Assembly (NCBI GenBank): GCA_902805495.1
Contig: CADCTH010000211.1
Location: 1-6,788, forward strand
DNA length: 6,788 nucleotides
Direction of reading: 5' to 3'
Source of the DNA: an uncultured Actinomycetospora sp.
Lineage (GTDB): Bacteria; Actinomycetota; Actinomycetes; Mycobacteriales; Pseudonocardiaceae
This document shows, in pieces, positions 4,676 through 6,788 of this stretch. Made by a program: the position numbers and the translations under genes. The notes beneath the pieces were generated by a model. It was not told the DNA's origin. It searched no databases and saw only the letters and a program-made list of their open reading frames with translations. The stretch's first letter is position 1. Every line of letters starts with the position of its first letter.

Positions 4676-6514
4676 TCAGAACGGCGGCTCGTCCGGGCGG
4701 GCCGGTGGTGGTCGCGGGACCGTGGGCAGGGAGCCGTCCGGGGCGGGGTCGACGGGCCGGTCCGGGTCCCGCGTCCACGACGGCGCCGACCCGTGGAGCC
4801 ACGCGCTCGACGTCCGACCGGTGGGGTCGCCGTCGTCGTCGGCCAGCGGCTCGAGATCGAGGGGCGCCTCGCGCCACCGTCCGTCCTCGCGCGGACTCGG
4901 CACCGGCAGGTCGCGACGGACCGGCCGCGCCGGGACCTCGATCCGCTGCCCGCACCGGCTGGTCCACACGAACCGGCCCGGCGCCACCTGCCGCAAGGAC
5001 CATCCGCCCTCGTGCTTGAGGTGGTGGTCGTGCCGGCACATCGGGTCGAGGTTCGCGTCGGCGGTCGGCCCGCCGCGCGCGTGGTCGACGGTGTGGTCGA
5101 GCTCGGCGTCGTGCGCCGGGCGCGTGCACCCGGGACCGATGCACGAGCGGTCGCGCACGGCGACCCACCGTGCCAGCGCCGCGCTCGGGAACCGGCGGCC
5201 GGGGTCGTCCCAGGGGACCGGACTGCCGGATTCCTCCCACGCCCGGAAGCGCCGCACGATGTCGCGACACACCGGCACCCAGGTGGGTGCCAGCTCCCGT
5301 GCCAGCTCCTCGAGTCCGGCGAGCTCCGACCGCGAGACCCACAGCTCGACGATGTCGCCGTAGCGCCCGCCGTCGACGCAGTGCTCGGGTCGTCGGCGGG
5401 TGAGGTCGGCGAAGAGCAGGTGGCCGCCCTCTTCCACAACGACAACCCGCCACTCGGCCCGGCGACGGGACGAGACCAGCGCCCGGAGAGCACCGGGAGT
5501 CACCGGGCCCCAGCCCGCGATCTCACCGGGGCACGCCTCCGCACCCAGCAGTGTCGTCAGCGGGCCCCGGACCTCGACCCTGCCGGTGCGCACCCGCGGT
5601 GGTGGCGAGACCTCGGCGTCTTGTCGGGGCTCCGCGTCCGGCGCGGGATCCGAGGGCGCCGCCGGCCGTGCCGGGCCGGCCTCGTCGGCACGGTCGGCCT
5701 CTGCGTCCCGGTCATCGTCGGCGCCGCCCGAGTGCTGCTCGACGAGCGCCAGGACGATCTGGTCGTCGTCGAGACCCCCGTAGAGGCCGTCGACGAGTCC
5801 CATGTGCGCGTCGGCGCGGAGGGCCTCGATGCCCGCCCGGGCCCCGGCACGGCGGGCCGCCGCGGCCAGCGCCTCGAGCCGGGCGACGCCACCGACGACG
5901 CGGTCGAGCGGGTGGTCGTAGCTGCCCAGCGATCCCGTGCCCGAGGGGTTGCGCCAGGCCCGGACCCGGCGACGCCGGCGCGCCGCGGCCTCACGACGCG
6001 CGGCCCACCCGGGGTCGAGGGCGAGCAGGACCTCCTCGAGACGCGCGATCAGGTCACCGAGCACGAGGCCGGGTGCCTCGGGCAGCACCCGCGCGCACAC
6101 GAGGTGGGCGAGGCCGTCCTCCGCGTCGCGCAGGGTGTCGGCGAAGGCCCGCGCCCGCGGTTCGTCGATGAGCCCGGCCTCGAGCATCTCGAGCACCTCG
6201 GGCAGCCGCTCGACGAGGCACTCGGCCAGCTCGACCCGCCGCCGGGCCCCGGCGTGGGAGAGCACCAGGGCCGCGCGGACCTCGTCGGCGCCGAACGGCT
6301 CGGCCTCGTCGGCCCGAGCCGTGAGGTCCGCGCCGAGGCTGCGGGCCGCCTCGTGGGTCAGGCGCAGGACCCGCGCCGCCTGGCGGTTGGCCTCCCGCGC
6401 GGCGTCCTGCAGCGCCACCACGACCTCGGCGCCGGTGAGGTGCCCGTGCGCGGACGAGGACGCGGCTAGGGTCGGCCGACCGACCCTCGCTGGGCTCTCC
6501 ACCGTGGCGCTCAC
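4676..6514 (-). CDS. DUF222 domain protein with C-terminal HNH endonuclease domain (13E12 repeat family type)
   Basis: A 612-residue member of the DUF222/HNH family, which includes the mycobacterial 13E12-repeat proteins and is usually present in many copies in actinobacterial genomes. Role: predicted DNA nuclease; the biological function is unsettled. The helical DUF222 region covers about residues 25-260 (for example LTGAEVVVALQDAAREANRQ, 26-45). A disordered Asp/Ala/Pro-rich linker lies at 262-308. The HNH domain is at about 452-505: zinc-type Cys458 and Cys463 (CIGPGC), the catalytic LDHTVDHARGG (472-482, His474), Asn488 in ANLD, then MCRHDHHLKHEGGW (492-505) with Cys493 and His497/498. 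All key HNH residues look intact. A Pro/Asp-rich tail of about 80 residues makes it longer than many relatives. Start at GTG 6514: TACCGT sits 7 nt upstream, and earlier in-frame codons give no family-like sequence. The gene diverges from the DUF899 gene. Confidence 0.9.
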   Translation of the reverse strand: MSATVESPARVGRPTLAASSSAHGHLTGAEVVVALQDAAREANRQAARVLRLTHEAARSLGADLTARADEAEPFGADEVRAALVLSHAGARRRVELAECLVERLPEVLEMLEAGLIDEPRARAFADTLRDAEDGLAHLVCARVLPEAPGLVLGDLIARLEEVLLALDPGWAARREAAARRRRRVRAWRNPSGTGSLGSYDHPLDRVVGGVARLEALAAAARRAGARAGIEALRADAHMGLVDGLYGGLDDDQIVLALVEQHSGGADDDRDAEADRADEAGPARPAAPSDPAPDAEPRQDAEVSPPPRVRTGRVEVRGPLTTLLGAEACPGEIAGWGPVTPGALRALVSSRRRAEWRVVVVEEGGHLLFADLTRRRPEHCVDGGRYGDIVELWVSRSELAGLEELARELAPTWVPVCRDIVRRFRAWEESGSPVPWDDPGRRFPSAALARWVAVRDRSCIGPGCTRPAHDAELDHTVDHARGGPTADANLDPMCRHDHHLKHEGGWSLRQVAPGRFVWTSRCGQRIEVPARPVRRDLPVPSPREDGRWREAPLDLEPLADDDGDPTGRTSSAWLHGSAPSWTRDPDRPVDPAPDGSLPTVPRPPPARPDEPPF

Positions 6515-6521
6515 GAGGTCC

Positions 6522-6527
6522 ACGGTA
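6522..6527 (-). promoter_or_regulatory. Putative -10 element for the DUF222/HNH gene (leaderless)
   Basis: On the minus strand TACCGT is followed by GGACCTC and GTG 6514, again 7 nt. No Shine-Dalgarno precedes the GTG. A TTGTCG (+ strand 6549-6554) lies upstream, but with a 21-nt spacer, too long for a normal -35. Confidence 0.45.
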
Positions 6528-6567
6528 GGGAGAAGGCAGCCTGACCAGCGACAACAGGTTTCCCGCC

Positions 6568-6595
6568 TGTGGACGAACAGCAGGGGTGTGGACAG
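6568..6595. repeat. Two direct TGTGGAC repeats resembling DnaA boxes
   Basis: TGTGGACGA (6568-6576) and TGTGGACAG (6587-6595) each match 8 of 9 bases of the reverse complement (TGTGGACAA) of the DnaA box TTGTCCACA. They are in the same orientation, 19 bp apart, in the divergent gap between the DUF222 and DUF899 genes. A small inverted repeat ACAGG/CCTGT (6554-6558 and 6566-6570) overlaps the first. Two near-matches are not an origin. Confidence 0.35.
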
Positions 6596-6663
6596 AGTCC
6601 GGCAGTGCTGAGCGTCGTGTTCGGCCGGACGGGCGATCGGGACCACCCGGGCGATATGATCTC

Positions 6664-6694
6664 TTGACAGAATCACACGGTACGGTTCTAGGAT
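6664..6694 (+). promoter_or_regulatory. Promoter of the DUF899 gene
   Basis: A perfect TTGACA (6664-6669) and TAGGAT (6689-6694) are separated by 19 nt, slightly long. TAGGAT ends 7 nt before ATG 6702, so the mRNA is probably leaderless. This is the best consensus promoter in the window. An ACGGTACGGT tandem repeat lies in the spacer (6677-6686). Confidence 0.6.
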
Positions 6695-6701
6695 CGACGT
6701 C

Positions 6702-6788
6702 ATGGACCTCAGCACCCGCCCCGTCGTCTCCGCCGCCGAGTGGGAGCAGGCCCGCCAGGAGCTGCTCGTCCGCGAGAAGGAGATGACG
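6702..6788 (+). CDS. DUF899 family (thioredoxin-like) protein, 5' fragment cut by window edge
   Basis: Only the first 29 codons are present. The start, with VVSAAEWEQARQELLVREKE at residues 8-27, matches the conserved opening of DUF899 proteins, in which a V-S-x-x-EW motif is followed by a helix ending in a K-E-x-T pattern. DUF899 proteins are about 220-260 residues, have a thioredoxin-like fold and no firmly known function. The start is set by the ATG 7 nt behind TAGGAT; there is no Shine-Dalgarno, consistent with leaderless translation. It diverges from the DUF222/HNH gene across 187 bp. The family call rests on the short N-terminus alone. Confidence 0.75.
   Translation, partial: MDLSTRPVVSAAEWEQARQELLVREKEMT

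Noticed and set aside
4793..6469. A 558-codon + strand frame opposite the DUF222/HNH gene
   Set aside because: Antisense shadow; the minus strand encodes clear DUF222 and HNH motifs.
6631..6655. Direct repeat GGGCGAT (6631-6637 and 6649-6655) upstream of the DUF899 promoter
   Set aside because: Two 7-base copies 18 bp apart could be a regulator site, but nothing identifies a regulator and such repeats are frequent in GC-rich gaps.

Overview
The window is very GC-rich with strong third-position GC bias. It carries an HNH protein of the actinobacterial DUF222/13E12 type, a Suc_Fer-like protein, a Trypco2-domain protein and apparently leaderless promoters. Together these point to a high-GC actinobacterium. 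A pseudonocardial lineage is my best guess from gene style, but nothing here proves the genus.

Left part (1-2353, all + strand): a redox and stress-flavoured block. It holds a Suc_Fer-like ferredoxin/thioredoxin-fold protein, a 90-residue GlsB/YeaQ-type membrane protein, and a two-gene unit of a MarR/OhrR-type thiol-based repressor followed by an OsmC peroxidase. A perfect 17-bp palindrome lies between the probable -35 and -10 of the repressor promoter and is the likely operator. The unit ends at a very strong hairpin (19-bp stem) just after osmC.

Middle (2490-4623): the least familiar part. A 65-residue charged small protein lies 9 nt ahead of a 502-residue protein that looks like a papain/C39-like cysteine protease (Cys170, His293, Asp326/327). 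A Trypco2-domain protein converges on it from the minus strand with only 16 bp between the stop codons. Trypco2 is named for its association with trypsin-like peptidases and has been discussed among biological-conflict systems, so its neighbourhood with a different protease type is the best candidate for an undescribed system. The link is inferred from position only.

Right part (4676-6788): a DUF222/HNH nuclease-family protein on the minus strand and, diverging from it, the first 29 codons of a DUF899 (thioredoxin-like) gene that runs off the window. The 187-bp divergent gap has two DnaA-box-like repeats and two opposed promoters.

Five genes (Suc_Fer, marR/ohrR, Trypco2, DUF222 and DUF899) have a -10-like hexamer 6 or 7 nt before the chosen start codon, with no usable Shine-Dalgarno. 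This suggests leaderless transcripts. By contrast the GlsB-type gene, osmC and the 65-residue gene have clear GGAGG-type sites. No tRNA, rRNA, CRISPR array, insertion sequence or riboswitch was recognised.
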